Assembly (NCBI GenBank): GCA_029168955.1
Contig: JAPDOI010000039.1
Span: 1,302,001 to 1,366,000, forward strand
Length of the DNA: 64,000 bases
Origin: Aplectana chamaeleonis
Taxonomy: Eukaryota > Nematoda > Chromadorea > Rhabditida > Cosmocercidae
Direction of reading: 5' to 3'
Both the position numbers and the translations under genes were made by a program. The notes beneath the pieces are model-generated. The model had not been told where the DNA came from and did not search any database. It was given only the letters and a program-made list of their open reading frames with translations. Positions 1 to 11,542 of this stretch are shown here, one piece after another. Numbering within the stretch: position 1 is the first letter of the stretch; each line of letters begins with the position of its first letter.

Positions 1-555
1 TCAAGAGGCAGGGAAGTCATGAAGTAAGTTATAGGAAGACTGCAACAAAAAACGAGTGAAATCACGGATGTCAAACGCAGAACAAGGAAAAGCAGCGGAA
101 GAGGAGATAAAGCAGCGGCGGGGTAGTGGAGGCATTGTCATAATCGCGCTATCGATTTATAGAAGCTAGGGCTCAATCAGTCCGCTTCGTTGTTCGTAGT
201 AAGTGCGTTCCTAAGTACGGGGAACAGTTGTTCAATATGCTGCTTGTACGTGATGCGTTCATCAGGCCGATTTAATGCCCAGCGTAATTTGCTCGCTGTT
301 TTTTCGCGGATTCCAATGTAGTTTGGAATATGTCCGTTCCCAAAACTTATCGCTGACTACTTGTTCGTTTACGTATCCGCGGCACTTTTTTGGACTTTGT
401 CGCCCGTTAATTGTCTGCGCACTATTGCAACCACCAACAACTGATTGAATTAAGTAATTGAACCGAACATTGTTCACGTGAAGATATGTTGTTCTATAAA
501 TGCTCGCGGTGTTTTATGTCGTTCCCAAATTGTTCAAAAGTTGTGAGTTGCTCTT
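1..555. other. No recognisable feature
   Basis: Only short chance frames are present. I saw no transposon ends, splice-bounded exon or RNA gene here. Confidence 0.4.
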
Positions 556-655
556 GCCCCGGTAGCTCAGCATGGCGATTTCGCTACCCCGGTGCCCGCG
601 CCTGCTCCTAACCCCATCAATTGCGCTGATGCATCCGGCCCCCGCAATCAGCCGT
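556..655 (-). repeat. Dispersed repeat, paired with 57180-57275
   Basis: The reverse complement of this stretch resembles 57180-57275: both carry GGCCGGATGCAT, then GGAGCAGGCGC, then GCGAAATC and CATGCT in the same order. It is GC-rich compared with its surroundings. Family and true ends are unknown. The DNA from 656 to about 1160 shows only a weak similarity (around 720-780) to 32090-32140 and nothing else that I could identify. Confidence 0.45.
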
Positions 656-1164
656 TCTACATGGTTTTGTGCGTTTTCCCGTAATTTTTCATTTCTTCTC
701 ACTTATTTTTACTTTTATGGTGACCAAATCTACGTTTTCGCGAATGTGCGCCCAACGAGAAATGTGACAATCGATCGGCGCACGCGACAGGCGCGGGTGC
801 TGCTAGATGGTCCGCAGCCATACCTTCCGCGACTACCCTCCCCCCATAGCACAGAGAATTCTTCTGAGAAAATGTTTTATTTACGTGGCACAGTTTATTC
901 CATGCTAAATACATCTTTCTTCAGCTTTATACGGATCCTTTAAAAACATCTTGATTTTAACGCGAACAGCCTCATATGAATGCCTTTCCAGGAAATTCTC
1001 AGTCTTTCTCCGAAGCAGCTATCATTGGCATGAACCTAGCAAAGGTTTTCATTTAGAATTCCACCGTTCAAGACAGAGGTTAGATGAAGACCGCGTTAGA
1101 TCGTGTAGCAGGAAAAAAGTTGCTCCAAACGGGCTTCATGAATTATCACTTGTTATTCAGAGTA

Positions 1165-1416
1165 CAGTTCAACTGCGCATTGCCGTTCAGTCCGCAAAGT
1201 GCACGCTGATTATGAAAAAGGTGCTGCGGCGCGGTTGCGAGTATCCTCAGACAGAGATATGGGGTCACCCGAGCGGTTTTTGCCTTGTGTGCCCGGGTGA
1301 TCCCACCGCCCAGGTGATCCCACATCCCTGTCTGAGGATACTCGCAACCGCTCCGCAGCACGCTTTCGCAATCAACGTGCACTTTGCGGACCGAACGGCA
1401 ATGCGCAGTTGAATTG
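1165..1416. mobile_element. Palindromic Tc1-like MITE, copy 1 (CAGTTCAACTGC family)
   Basis: A 252-bp inverted repeat flanked by TA at 1163-1164 and 1417-1418. The left end CAGTTCAACTGCGCATTGCC pairs with its near-complement at the right end, and the two arms match almost to the centre. The TA duplication and the CAGT start fit the Tc1/mariner group. It has no coding capacity. Copy 2 lies at 6679-6916. Confidence 0.85.
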
Positions 1417-1446
1417 TACATCGGCCGCGAATTGTATCATTCGAAA

Positions 1447-1738
1447 ATTATTTGAACGAATTTTTGAATATCGAATCATTCAAAATTGAAAAATTTTGGT
1501 TTTCGAATAATATTCGAAATTCGAATATTTCGAAAACGGGCTTTCGAAAAATATTCGAAATTCGAATACTTCGGGAAAGGCGGTTTCGAATAATAATCGA
1601 AATTCGAATATTTCAAAATCAGACTTTCGATTAGTATTCGAAATTCGAATATTTCAAAAACAGACTTTCGAATAATATTTGAAATTCGAATATTTTGAAG
1701 AGCATATTCGAATTTTGAAATTCGAATAATCGAAATGC
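1447..1738. mobile_element. TTCGAA-rich element, left part
   Basis: A dense imperfect repeat of TTCGAA/ATTCGAA. It begins ATTATTTGAA at 1447, and the matching TTCAAATAAT lies at 4143-4152. This suggests one element later split by the Penelope insertion at 1753-3964. Open frames here come from the repeat and are not genes. Confidence 0.55.
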
Positions 1739-1752
1739 AGAATCATCATTTC
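1739..1752 (+). repeat. 14-bp direct repeat, left copy (likely target duplication)
   Basis: AGAATCATCATTTC occurs here and again at 3965-3978, exactly bracketing the inverted Penelope pair. It is most simply the target-site duplication of that composite insertion. Confidence 0.65.
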
Positions 1753-2790
1753 TCCAAGTGCGACTCTCCATAAAACTCGGCATAATGATACTCCAGTTGT
1801 GTGATGCTGTTGTACTCTCGACACGAGGTTGATAGTAGTTCTTTATGGCTTACGTTTCGAGCAACCTCCTTCTTCAGAGCCTGAAGAGATCAAATAAGAA
1901 CTGCGTTTACCCGGCCAAACATCTCCTAAACTCCACCAAAATCGAGAACCTATTTTCTGTCACGTAGGTAAGAGGGGAAAACAGAGAATATACCGCACCT
2001 AGCCAAGAACTCGCTAGTGATCAGAGCAGCGTAGAACGTCGATGAAGGAAAACGCCGTAGACCACCCTCTGAGATAATAGAAGGCGAGTCTTACGTATGG
2101 CCTGAGCTCCCGGGTTATATAGAGACCTTCTCCCTTCCGGTTAATTTGCGGGTCATGAACCTGTATAAAAAAATGCCTCCAAGGTTTTCGCGCCGCGGTG
2201 TCTGTCTCTCGGGTCATTATCTCTACCTTGATATCAAAGTCGTCGCCATTATGCGCAACGACCCGATGCGCCCCAAGCACTGTAGCTTCCCGCCGCCTCC
2301 TTACCTTTGATCCTGACATGCAGGGGCCGCGATGTTTCCCCAATGTATTTCCCGCCGCCCATTCCTGCCAGCCGGGCAAATCACACAATCGGGTGTAGTA
2401 CAAATGCGGTCATAAAGACGATTACGAACCAGACAGTTTTCAGGTTGTTTGGAGGAATGTCCACCAAGATCACGGAGTCATCAGTCCCGTCTTTTCAGAC
2501 ATTTTCTGATCGCAGCACTCAGTTCTTCGGAGATAAACGGCATTTTGAAGGAATTTTACCTTCGATTGACTCCCCTGGCTTTGAGGATGCGAAACAAGGT
2601 TTCTGCGCTCGTGCGAATCAAATCCTCTGGAATATCCATTCAGATCGCTATTTCGCGTGCCCTTTCAACGAATTCCATCTTCCTCCTCTCCGGTACACAC
2701 GCTACTGGCTGATCGAAACATGTTACTTAAACAGGTCTTTTTGTGTGAGATGGATGTGCGGACCGGAAATGAACGATTATATTTTATGCA
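1753..2790 (-). pseudogene. Penelope-like element, 5'-truncated left copy (RT C-terminus and GIY-YIG endonuclease)
   Basis: Read on the minus strand, the order is the end of a reverse transcriptase (about 2785-2410), a GIY-YIG endonuclease region (about 2400-2080) and a 3' untranslated tail to 1753. The endonuclease part has TVLGAHRVVAHNGDD, ETDTAARK and PQINRKGEG, a pattern typical of Penelope-like elements. The frame is broken near the YIG motif and there are further shifts, so it is not functional. It is nearly a mirror image of 2890-3964; the two copies meet at their truncated 5' ends across roughly 100 bp of unpaired DNA. Confidence 0.8.
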
Positions 2791-2889
2791 TAATGTTCAC
2801 CAGGGAAAGCCTGTTGAAAATTGGCTACCTTCTTTCTGAATGTCCAGGTCCACTTACGTGATGGAGGACATGTTACAAAATGGTACCGG

Positions 2890-3964
2890 AAACCTCAAAG
2901 TAAAAATATAATCATACATTTCCGGTCCGCACATCCATCTCAGACAAAAAGAGCTGTTTTAAGTAACATGTTTCGAACAGCCAGTAGCGTGTGTACCGGA
3001 GAGGAGGAGAAGATGGAATTCGTTGAAAGGGCACGCGAAATAGCCGATCTGAATGGATATTCCAGAGGATTTGATTCGCACAGGCGCAGAAACTTTGTTT
3101 CGCATCCTGAAAGCCAGGGGAGTCCAATCGGAGGTAAAATTCCCTTCAAAATGCCGTTTATCTCCGAAGAACTGAGTGCTGCGATCAGAAAATGTCTGAA
3201 AAAGACGGGACTGGATGACTCCGTGATCTTGGTGGACATTCCTCCAAACAACCTGAAAACTTGTCTGGTTCGTAATCGTCTTCTATGACCGCATTTGTAC
3301 TACACCCGATTGTGTGATTTGCCCGTCTGACAGGGATGGAAACTGCACTGATTGCGATGTGATCCATTTGATCTCATGCTAGCTGTGAGGCGGAAAATAC
3401 ATCGGGAAAACCTCTCGGCCCCTGTATATCAGGATCAAAGAACACCTGGTCGGTAAGGAGAGGCAGCGGGAAGCTACAGTGCTTGGGGCGCATCGGGTCG
3501 TTGCGCATAATGGCGACAACTTTGATATCAAGGTAGAGATAATGGCCCGAGAGACAGACACCGCGGCGCGAAAGACCTTGGAGGCATTTTTTATACAGGC
3601 TCATGACCCGCAAATCAACCGGAAGGCAGAAGGTCTCTATATAACCCGGGAGCTCAGGCCATACGTAAGACTCTCCTTCTAACATCTCAAAGGGTGGTCT
3701 ACGGCGTTTTCCTTCATCGACGTTCTACGCTGCTCTGATCACTAGCGAGTTCTTGGCTAGGTGCGGTATATTCTCTGTTTTCCTCTCTTACCTACGTGGC
3801 AGAAAATAGGCTTTCTATTTTGGTGGAGTTTAGGAGATGTTTAGCCGGGTAAACGCAGTTCTTATTTGATCTTTTCAGGCTCTGAAGAAGGAGGTTACTC
3901 CGAAACGTAAGCCATAAAGAACTACTATAACCTTGTGTCGAGTACAACAGCATCACACAACTGA
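2890..3964 (+). pseudogene. Penelope-like element, 5'-truncated right copy (RT C-terminus and GIY-YIG endonuclease)
   Basis: Penelope elements encode a reverse transcriptase joined to a GIY-YIG endonuclease, used for target-primed insertion. Here the RT C-terminus reads open to 3288 and includes PFISEELSAAIRKCL and VDIPPNNLK. A cysteine-rich linker follows (CVICPSDRDGNCTDC, about 3310-3360), with a stop near 3380. The endonuclease then begins with KYIGKTSRPLYIRIKEHL (about 3398-3450) and continues with TVLGAHRVVAHNGDN and QINRKAEG to about 3680. Stops and shifts between these parts mean no single frame spans them. The 3' tail ends at 3964, next to the second direct-repeat copy. Only the last part of the RT is present, so the element is strongly 5'-truncated. 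Confidence 0.85.
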
Positions 3965-3978
3965 AGAATCATCATTTC
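3965..3978 (+). repeat. 14-bp direct repeat, right copy
   Basis: Second AGAATCATCATTTC; it matches 1739-1752. Confidence 0.65.
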
Positions 3979-4152
3979 ATTACAAGTTCTTTTTTTTCTC
4001 TGATCAACCTTTGAAAGCACACTCTATCAAATATACTCGGACAAAAATATAAAAATCGAATTCTGAATTTTCGAATATATTCGAAAACCAAATTTATCGA
4101 ATTTCAATTTTCGAATAAATTCGAAAAGCATTTTGTTCGAATTTCAAATAAT
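3979..4152. mobile_element. TTCGAA-rich element, right part
   Basis: Resumes the TTCGAA pattern from about 4055 and ends TTCAAATAAT, the complement of the 1447 start. It directly joins the 3' break of the CR1 fragment, so this element, or its insertion, may have cut that LINE. Confidence 0.5.
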
Positions 4153-4154
4153 AG

Positions 4155-5832
4155 GTAAATGACGTCACATGCCTGCCTCTGAATCAAGGAATTTGTCCAG
4201 TCCTTCATACTCTCGAGCGAATTTGTTTCTACCGATTTACGTGGTACAAAACCATGTTGATTTGGAGGAATTATAGCATTTGATATCAAATGTTCCATTA
4301 TATATACCTCCAAAATTCTTCCAAATACTCTACAAAATACTGAGGTGATGCTCGCCTGCCTGTAATTATTGACAAATGAAGATGGCTCTTCTTTCAGGAT
4401 TGGTGTGACATAAGAGTGCTTCCATCCTAAGGGGATTTGAGAATACCAAGGCGACTGATCGAAAAGGAAAGCCAGGGGTTGGGTTATTGTGCGAGAGACG
4501 TTTTCTATTAAAGTGGATGGAATTGAGTCAGGAGTTAGAGATTCCGGTAGGGGCAATCTGTTTAGTTGCTTATACAACTCCTTTTCGTCAAAAAACGGTA
4601 AGCTTGTAATCGGGCTTTCGATTTCTCGACAAAGTGAGGGTGATACTCCATCAGGGTTACTAAAAACCTCACACAACTTTTTAGCCACTAAATCCGATTT
4701 TTCTTGATTCAAGACTGCTAAATGTTGTCTGTTTCTCAATGATGGAATTTGACGAGAAGCATTAAGTCTCTTGTTTATCAGCTTGTAAAAACCCTTTTTG
4801 TTGTTACTTTTTATCACCTTTTTTTCTATATTTCGGTTGTACTTTTTTTGAAGTACTTCGAAATTCTGAGAGTACCTCTGGAAGTTATCCCAGTCCTGCG
4901 TTGTCTGAGAGCTAATGGCCAAATTAAATAGACAGCTCCTATGTTCAACCATATTCCTGAAGATAATAAGGAAGGAACGAACGCGTGGCGCACACCAGGG
5001 CTGTGCGTTAATAACGTTAACGTCTTAACGCTTTAACGGGTTAACGCGGTTTTTTTTTAAATTAACGATTAACGGTTAACGAAAAAGTCCTGAAATCACG
5101 TTAAATTTTATTTCGTTAATGTTCCATCCAGCTATGCTTTTTTGCATGTCAGGATTCCTATTCTTGAAGAGTATTCGTTTATTGTTCTGGGTGATAGTAT
5201 TAATAATCCATGAAGATGATTTCCAAGTTTGGAGTGGACTGACTGCGGTGTTTGGTATGGAACGTGTTTTATGTTTTTTTGTGCCGTCTGGTTATTTATC
5301 GATTTTCGTGGTGGTCAGGTAATGTTTTCTGAAATTGTTAACGAAATGCAAAATTAACGTGTTAACGCATTAACGGATTAACGCGTTTTTTTCAAAAATT
5401 AACGATTAACGGTTACGGAAACATTTTTTTTCATTAACGCACACCCCTGGCGCACACCCTCTTAAGAGGCACAAACAGGCCAGTTGTGTGCTGCAATATA
5501 CTCAGAAACATTTCGTACTTCGTACATCAATGCCGGTAACTGTTTCAAATGAATTCCTCCAATCAACGCCCGAGAGGTATTCACAAACCTGCGAGTAATC
5601 ACAACCACCAAAGGACGAAACCATGTCACATTGGGCTCTCTGTGAAAAACAACAGTATGAATTCCAGACTATAATGTCACTAGACCCGATAGGCGGCTTA
5701 ATATTTACGTTGCTGATCAGAGATTCCTCATTTGATAAAATCAAATCAAGTATATTGTCACCTCTTGTGGGTTCCAGGACGTATTGTTTAGATAATGAGC
5801 ATTTTATTGAGTTCATTAAGTATTTACTGTAG
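4155..5832 (-). pseudogene. CR1-type LINE fragment (endonuclease C-terminus and reverse transcriptase N-terminus)
   Basis: On the minus strand, 5816-5502 encodes the end of an apurinic-type endonuclease (YVLEPTRGDNILDLILSNE, then IKPPIGSSD with the catalytic SD but no intact SDH). After a short linker, 4952-4155 encodes the first part of the RT: GWKHSYVTPILKEEPSS, NNYRQASITSVFCRVF, PPNQHGFVPRKSVETN and QRQACDVIYL. It stops just before the first catalytic-aspartate motif, where TTCGAA repeat begins. The 5' end is missing beyond about 5832. A 454-bp hAT MITE splits it at 4996-5449. It belongs to the same broad clade as LINE-A at 39-42 kb, but LINE-A is a clearly different copy. Confidence 0.85.
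4996..5449. mobile_element. hAT-type MITE with 8-bp target duplication
   Basis: A 454-bp element that starts CAGGGCTGTGCGTTAAT and ends ATTAACGCACACCCCTG, with perfect GCGCACAC copies at 4988-4995 and 5450-5457. Subterminal DNA is rich in TTAACG/CGTTAA motifs. The 8-bp duplication and CAGGG terminus are hallmarks of hAT elements. It has no transposase. Removing it and one duplication rejoins the LINE fragment. Confidence 0.92.
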
Positions 5833-6678
5833 TACTAGATACTCGTTCTGGAGAAGCACTTTATAGATGTCCCGAATTCGCTAATTTCATTTATAATCCC
5901 CTGTGTCCTAGACAAACCACACCTTGAACTGAGAAGGATGTTCTCATTTGTAATAAAATCCTTAGTCAGAAAAACTTGTTGACGTGTTCAAATTTTTGAA
6001 GATGACAGACGCCTGTAGTAGTAATAACGGCAGAAGGCGCTGTTTCTGCCGAACACGACCGAGTGTTCGATTCACGCCAGAAACCCACTAGCCCTGCCAT
6101 CCATCCGGTATCCATAAATTGGTAGGACGCTTATCAAAGAAGTTGAGAACAGTGACAACTGAGAACACAATTTTGTTTAGGCCCAGCGCATACCATTACT
6201 ATTTGTTTGCCCCTGTGCTTCCTTGCTTACACGACGCGAACAAGAGAGCTCTTCCAACTTCTTTACTCGACCTCAAACTTGGGTAATTAAACCATACAAT
6301 AGTAATATAACGGATATATGTATTAAACGAGCAATCGCAACGTTAACAGTAACAAGAGAATCGTAATATCGCGATCGCACAGCTACTGGAATGAATGGGT
6401 AATAACAAGAACAATAAGAACATAATGTGCATCGCAACTGAGACATTCGCACTACTCATGAAAGGTATTCGCACTACAAAGAGCAGAGGGCGAGGAAAGC
6501 CGCTCCCTCGCACTTACAATCTTGCCGCCGCTTTCCGATTCCTCTGAATATATACGAGTTGATGGAATGATAGATAAGGATAAGGGAATGGGAAAGTGGC
6601 GGCTTTTCCTATATTGTGTCAATACCTCTCGAAACTGAAAGCTTAGAAAGCTGACCAAAACGACTTCGAATTGTAATA
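5833..6678. other. No recognisable feature
   Basis: AT-rich DNA of about 0.85 kb beyond the LINE break. I found no splice-bounded frame, repeat pair or transposon end. Confidence 0.35.
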
Positions 6679-6916
6679 CAGTTCAACTGCCCATTGCCGT
6701 TCAGTCCGCAAAGTGCACGTTGCGTGCTGCACGGTTGCGAGTATTGACAGACAGGGAATTGGGATCAACCGGGCGGTGGGATCACCCGGGCACCAAAGGC
6801 AAAAACAGCCCGGGTGATTCGACATCACTGTCTGAGGATACTAGCCACCGCGTCGCAGCACGCTTCCGCAACCAACGTGCACTTTGCGGACTGAACGGCA
6901 ACGCGCAGTTGAACTG
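6679..6916. mobile_element. Palindromic Tc1-like MITE, copy 2 (CAGTTCAACTGC family)
   Basis: A 238-bp relative of 1165-1416 with the same TIRs and TA at 6677-6678 and 6917-6918. The centre has the same CCCGGGTGAT-like core, so the family has kept one structure. Confidence 0.85.
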
Positions 6917-6918
6917 TA

Positions 6919-7745
6919 TGTGCAGGTGAATTTAAAGTCCGAAATCATCGCGCTATTATCTCCTCAGTGGTGAAAATATATCGCAGAGGCTGAAATTGAA
7001 GAGCGCTTGTCGTGTATCACGCCATAATAGCTCGCTCGACGCGATAATGGCCTTCAACTTCACCACCTTCTGACCATAATATTCAATGTTCAGGACGATT
7101 GTAGCGCCGAAATCATGAAGGCCTATCATGTCTGTCGAGGAGCGAGGAGCTTGAAGGCTTACTGTGCCTATCAATTAGCGTGAAAGCCCAGGAGCCGCCA
7201 TTTGGGGCCGCCAGCGGACGGGCGGCTTTCAGAGGAAGCTTTCAGAGGCCAGGCGGGTTGAGCGTCCAATTTCAAGCTTGGACAATTGAATCGGCATCGG
7301 TGTTGACATTTGTTTACTGCTTGAGAATGCGCCGTGCACTTTCCTGTTCATTTGGATGCGCGCGTTTTGAAAAGGGTGAAATTGGCGCGACGGGAATTTC
7401 GAACCAGAAAAGTTACGTCATCACGTCAGCGTGGATCACCTTACTAGAATGCAACCCGCGTTATCGGCTTCGCGATAACTTCACCACTGTTGCATACGGC
7501 GATAAATTAACCAAAATGAGTCACCGGATTGCGAAAAGGTGGAACTAGCGCTGCGAGGGAGAGGTGGGCGTAACAGGCCACTTTAGTGAGTGGCAACACG
7601 GAAACGAACTGTCAGAGTTTGTGACGTTTACCCTGAATAATGATAAGGGAGTTCACGATAACAAATGTTGTGATGAAACCTCAAAGTATATTTCATTTCA
7701 TATTGAAAGAACATGGAGGACAGTGAATATATACATTCCTATGTG
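6919..7745. other. No recognisable feature
   Basis: Contains a 122-codon open frame (7180-7548, + strand) with no recognisable domain and no clear splice context. I do not call it a gene. Confidence 0.35.
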
Positions 7746-7747
7746 TA

Positions 7748-7950
7748 GTGGTGTCCACCAATAGTGTCTCGATTTATTTATCAATAGAAGCGGCCGGTTG
7801 GGGGATGAATGTGCATGAATCCCATACCAGCACGCCTCGATACCGATTGAGCTTCAGAGCGGTTTGTGCTGCAACGAATTTCATGTTCATTGGTCTCCGA
7901 TCGACCGCTTCTCATTGATAAGTAAATGAGACACTCTTGGTGGACTCCAC
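7748..7950. mobile_element. TA-flanked MITE with about 55-bp TIRs
   Basis: Starts GTGGTGTCCACCAATAGTGT and ends with the near-complement GGTGGACTCCAC, with TA at 7746-7747 and 7951-7952. The arms also share TTATCAAT followed by AGAAGCGG. It is non-coding, and its family relation is unknown beyond the TA preference. Confidence 0.8.
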
Positions 7951-8145
7951 TATACACAGGTTTAGGGATTTCGAAAATTTTCTGTTTTCTGGCCAGTTTG
8001 TCCTTTCTGTTTCTGATTGCTGTTTTCTGACAAACTCGATTTTCTGTTTTCTAGACAATTTCTCTTGAGAATTCCCGCACACCCCTGTTGCGGGCCTTGC
8101 ATTGCTATCGCCGTAGGATGCTTGGAAGTGCTTATAGTGCGCTTA

Positions 8146-8299
8146 TCCTCCCTTTTCGGAGCCAAATTTACTGTGTTGCTTTGTGCGCTTGTACGGAGCG
8201 TGGGAGAGACAGCGAGAAGGTGTTGTGGGGAAAAAGATACTCAGAGTACGCGCGCAGACGTACGATAAAGCGAAATAAATTTCACTCCGAAATAGATGA
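8146..8299. mobile_element. Short TA-flanked MITE, family E copy 1
   Basis: A 154-bp relative of 11658-11808. Both contain a TTTACTSTGTT start, a central GGAGCG...GAGACAGCGA segment and a GAAATAAATYWCACTC end. TA lies at 8144-8145 and 8300-8301. The TIRs are short and imperfect (TTCGGAG...CTCCGAA). Confidence 0.7.
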
Positions 8300-8480
8300 T
8301 ACACGGCCGCATTGCGAGAAGCCGTCTCCACACATTTCCTCAGAGTAACCACAACCCGAACAGTAAATTACTTCAGGCAACATGCTTTTAACTTCCTTGG
8401 CACTTCCAGGCCAAAGCTTACAAGAAAATCCTGTCTCTTTCAGTGACTCGAAAATAGACATTATAGGCGAGACGCTTTAA

Positions 8481-8973
8481 AGGCAGTGTTCACGATGAAA
8501 AAAGTTTTCAAAATTCCACTCGGATTGGGTAGTGGAGGGACACTCTGTAACGTTAACGTCGAAAGAACGCATGAAAACGAGCCAGGAAGAGCCCCAAAAG
8601 AGCCCGAAGTTGCAACTTCGAGCGCATTGAAAGCCCCCAAAGCGCATCACACGCCCACCAACGTGAACAAATGAATGCTCGAGATCGTGAGATGAACGAT
8701 GATTTTCAATCATTAGCCCCGTTCTTCCCTTCGTTCTCAGCTTCTCTCTTTACTCAGGTCAGCTCGCATAGATCGGCTTCAAAAAGACGGAAGTTACAAG
8801 CAGCCTCGGACAACTCGTCCACCATTATGCTTCCCATTGCTCAATCTTTGAGGGACCATACCTGCGTTCTAGAAGGTCTTGTATGATTTCAGAGACACCA
8901 TTGGAATCAGCATGGGGCCGTTTTCAAGATAGGCGGAAAAACAGAAAAACGATTTTCATCGTGAACACTGCCT
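8481..8973 (+). mobile_element. TTAA-flanked AGGCAG MITE, copy A1
   Basis: A 493-bp element with ends AGGCAGTGTTCACGATGAAA and its complement, flanked by TTAA at 8477-8480 and 8974-8977. It is closely related along its whole length to A5 (21650-22133). Both carry two short frames on the + strand: 62 codons (8486-8674, with GLGSGGTLCNV and PKEPEVATSSA) and a 71-codon frame whose ATG overlaps the stop of the first. The shared frames may only reflect recent common origin. Confidence 0.9.
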
Positions 8974-8977
8974 TTAA

Positions 8978-9434
8978 GCAAGGCAACCCTGGCCGCCAGC
9001 TCGGCTCTCTACATAGTCAGTCCGGGGTTAAGTGAAAAAGCTCGAAGCGCGAACGCAGATATGAGGCCCTTTCTCAGTTTTTTGCTCTATCGTGGTATCA
9101 TAGAGTGGGCACAACGTCTTTCTTACCACCGTGATGACCTACGGCTTCGAGCTTACAACTTTTTTTGAGATTCAGGCTCTGCGACGAATAGCACATCTGA
9201 ATACCACTCAGAAGCTTTACCTCAAGTGGTTTATGACATATTTATTTGTTATTGAGATCAAAGCAGAGCTGTACACACATATGTGGAATTACAACGATCG
9301 GTTTCCAAAACAATATTTCTTTGTGTTCAAAGGCCGTTGTATAAGGCTGCGATCAACAATGAAGAACGCTGGCATCATTTCCGCATCGCTGTAATGATCA
9401 AAGTGCTTATATCGAGTTCAAGTGTCTGAACATA
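8978..9434. other. No recognisable feature
   Basis: About 450 bp between A1 and the D2 element. Nothing supported. Confidence 0.35.
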
Positions 9435-10364
9435 CTCAGACGTTCGCTGTTGTCTACAGGACGTCGATCCGCCCAGAACGAGTCAACCGCTGGCGAACAG
9501 GCAGCTCTACGCGGGGTAGTCCCGGTGTGCTGTTGGAGCGAGGGGCGACGGGCTGTTAAACAGCCCATCGACCGGCGAAATCCTGCCGAGTGTGCCTTAA
9601 ATCGACGCAGACCGAGTTGTTTGTCCACAGGACGTCAATTCAGGATGTCTACGGCTGCGCAGGTCGATGGGCTGTTCTACAGAACATATCTGCGGGGCTG
9701 GCGGTGGCAGCGTCCATCAATCGATGTATCACGAAGATCGTGCCGTCCAAGTTCTTCATTTTCGGTTATTTGAGATTTGCATTTCGTTTATATTTTTTGA
9801 TGATGCTCTAGTCTTCTATGGTTATTCTTCTCTCTTTTTCTAATTATAGGAGATCTGTGATTCGTTTTTAATAACGTCTTCCCGTGGAGGGTGTTGGTGG
9901 CATGCCGAGAGATGCACCTCGGCGGCGTTCCCCGTGATGGACAGGAAGGTTTCCCTGTGGTTTACGGAAGCTTTCAGCAACTGCCTTCAGTAGGCAGATT
10001 TTGATTCTCTTTCCATCCCTTTATGTGTGTCATTTGCGCTCGATTTTTAGTTGTTTGTCAGGAATCTCTGATCGATTCGGGGGTGTTCTATTTACTCCTG
10101 ATTCCCATCCATGTTGTCTCACTATGCGGAATTTTTTTGAGGATGTTTTTATTTTTCTCCGATACTGCGATAAACATGTACTGCTGAACACGAATCTGGG
10201 GTTCGCTTGTCGGAATTTATTGGTTTACTGTGGGATACAGTAGGTAACATGTTATTCAGGAGGCAGAACTTAATAGTTTGAAAACAGACAAGTGGACATA
10301 GAATTCGTATTCAGCACCCCAAAAACTCCCACATAGAAACTTTTTGAGGATAAAAACTACCGTA

Positions 10365-10570
10365 TAGCTGTACGATTTCGAAAAAAATTTCGAACAATTG
10401 CAATTTGAAAAAAATTCGTTCGACGAAATTTCGAACGAACGAAAATTGAAAAATAATCGTTCGACGAAATTTTGAACGAACGGAATTTGAAAAAATTGCG
10501 TTCGACGAATTTTCGAACGAACGAAAAAAATATCGAAAATTTTTTCAAAAATTTCGTTCGTGTACAACTA
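10365..10570. mobile_element. TTCGAACGAA-rich palindromic element, copy G1
   Basis: A 206-bp element with ends TAGCTGTAC and GTACAACTA, flanked by TA. The interior is repeated TTCGAACGAAC with A- or T-rich spacers. The larger copy is at 53562-54239. Arginine/phenylalanine-rich frames on both strands are products of the repeat. Confidence 0.75.
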
Positions 10571-11274
10571 TACCGTATAACCAACGTAATCTATCGTAAG
10601 CTGTCAAAAATCCATAAACTGACTTCAGATTCGTGTTGAGCACTTCAAATAAACCCCAAAAGAACGATTTGAGCCACATCTTTTGTCTCATTCCAGAAAT
10701 CGTCGAAAGTCGATTTTGCCGTCAAATTTTTCTGCCGGTAGGAAGCTTTGAACAAATTTAGTCGAAATTAGGAAAAACCACAGGTAAACCTCAGATTCGT
10801 GATCAGCACCATAAATCACCCCCAGGTTGAATTTTAAGTCAAATCTGGAGAGAAAATTTTTTCAACGCTTTCTGTAACCCGTGCCTTGATATAATTGAAC
10901 GCTGAACCGAAAGTCCATACAAGTCAAGAACGCCATCAGTCTGCACATAGCTCGGAGAATGCGCTTTCACCTAAAACTTTGCCTTGGGGGGCTGTTTCGG
11001 GCCCTGAACACGATTATGAGGTCTGTTTCCGGATTTTCATAAAATTAATGCGCTTTTTTGAGGGTACAATAGGTACAAAAATCAGAGAAAAAAAACCTGC
11101 TATAACGTTTTCCAGGGTGACTCTAGGCAGCTGCAAAGGGCATTCTGACTCTATGTCCGAAACTGGCTCTAAAAAAAGTACATTTCATTTGGAATGGTTT
11201 GTATAACTTATAGTAGTTCATTTGGAAGAAGTAGAGTGTTGTCCGCATAAGGACATCATTATTAAAATAATGTA

Positions 11275-11419
11275 ACGTCGGTATAGATCCTAATGAGACC
11301 TTGGGTTTATTCTCGAAGGTTGGCGCAAACTCGGTGTCATATGCTATTACGTAGGTGCACCGAGTTTGCGCCAACCTCCAAAGAGGAACGAAAAGTCTCA
11401 TTAGGATACACGCCAGTGT
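11275..11419. mobile_element. Short palindromic MITE, family C copy 2
   Basis: A 145-bp element with TA at 11273-11274 and 11420-11421 and arms that pair over most of their length. The central part, GGCGCAAACTCGGTG and its complement, is shared with 30710-30855 and the remnant at 21621-22215. Nested in D2. Confidence 0.8.
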
Positions 11420-11542
11420 TAGTTTTTCTCTAGAAAATTTGATTGAGAGGGTCCAATTTCTCTGTTCCGCTTAGACTAGAACTGAAATAAGGAAAATCGG
11501 GCCTCATCATCAAGTTTCGAAAGAAGGCATACCGCCGTTCAA

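Noticed and set aside
7180..7548. 122-codon + strand frame
   Set aside because: No recognisable domain, splice signals or repeat relation; length is within chance for this composition.
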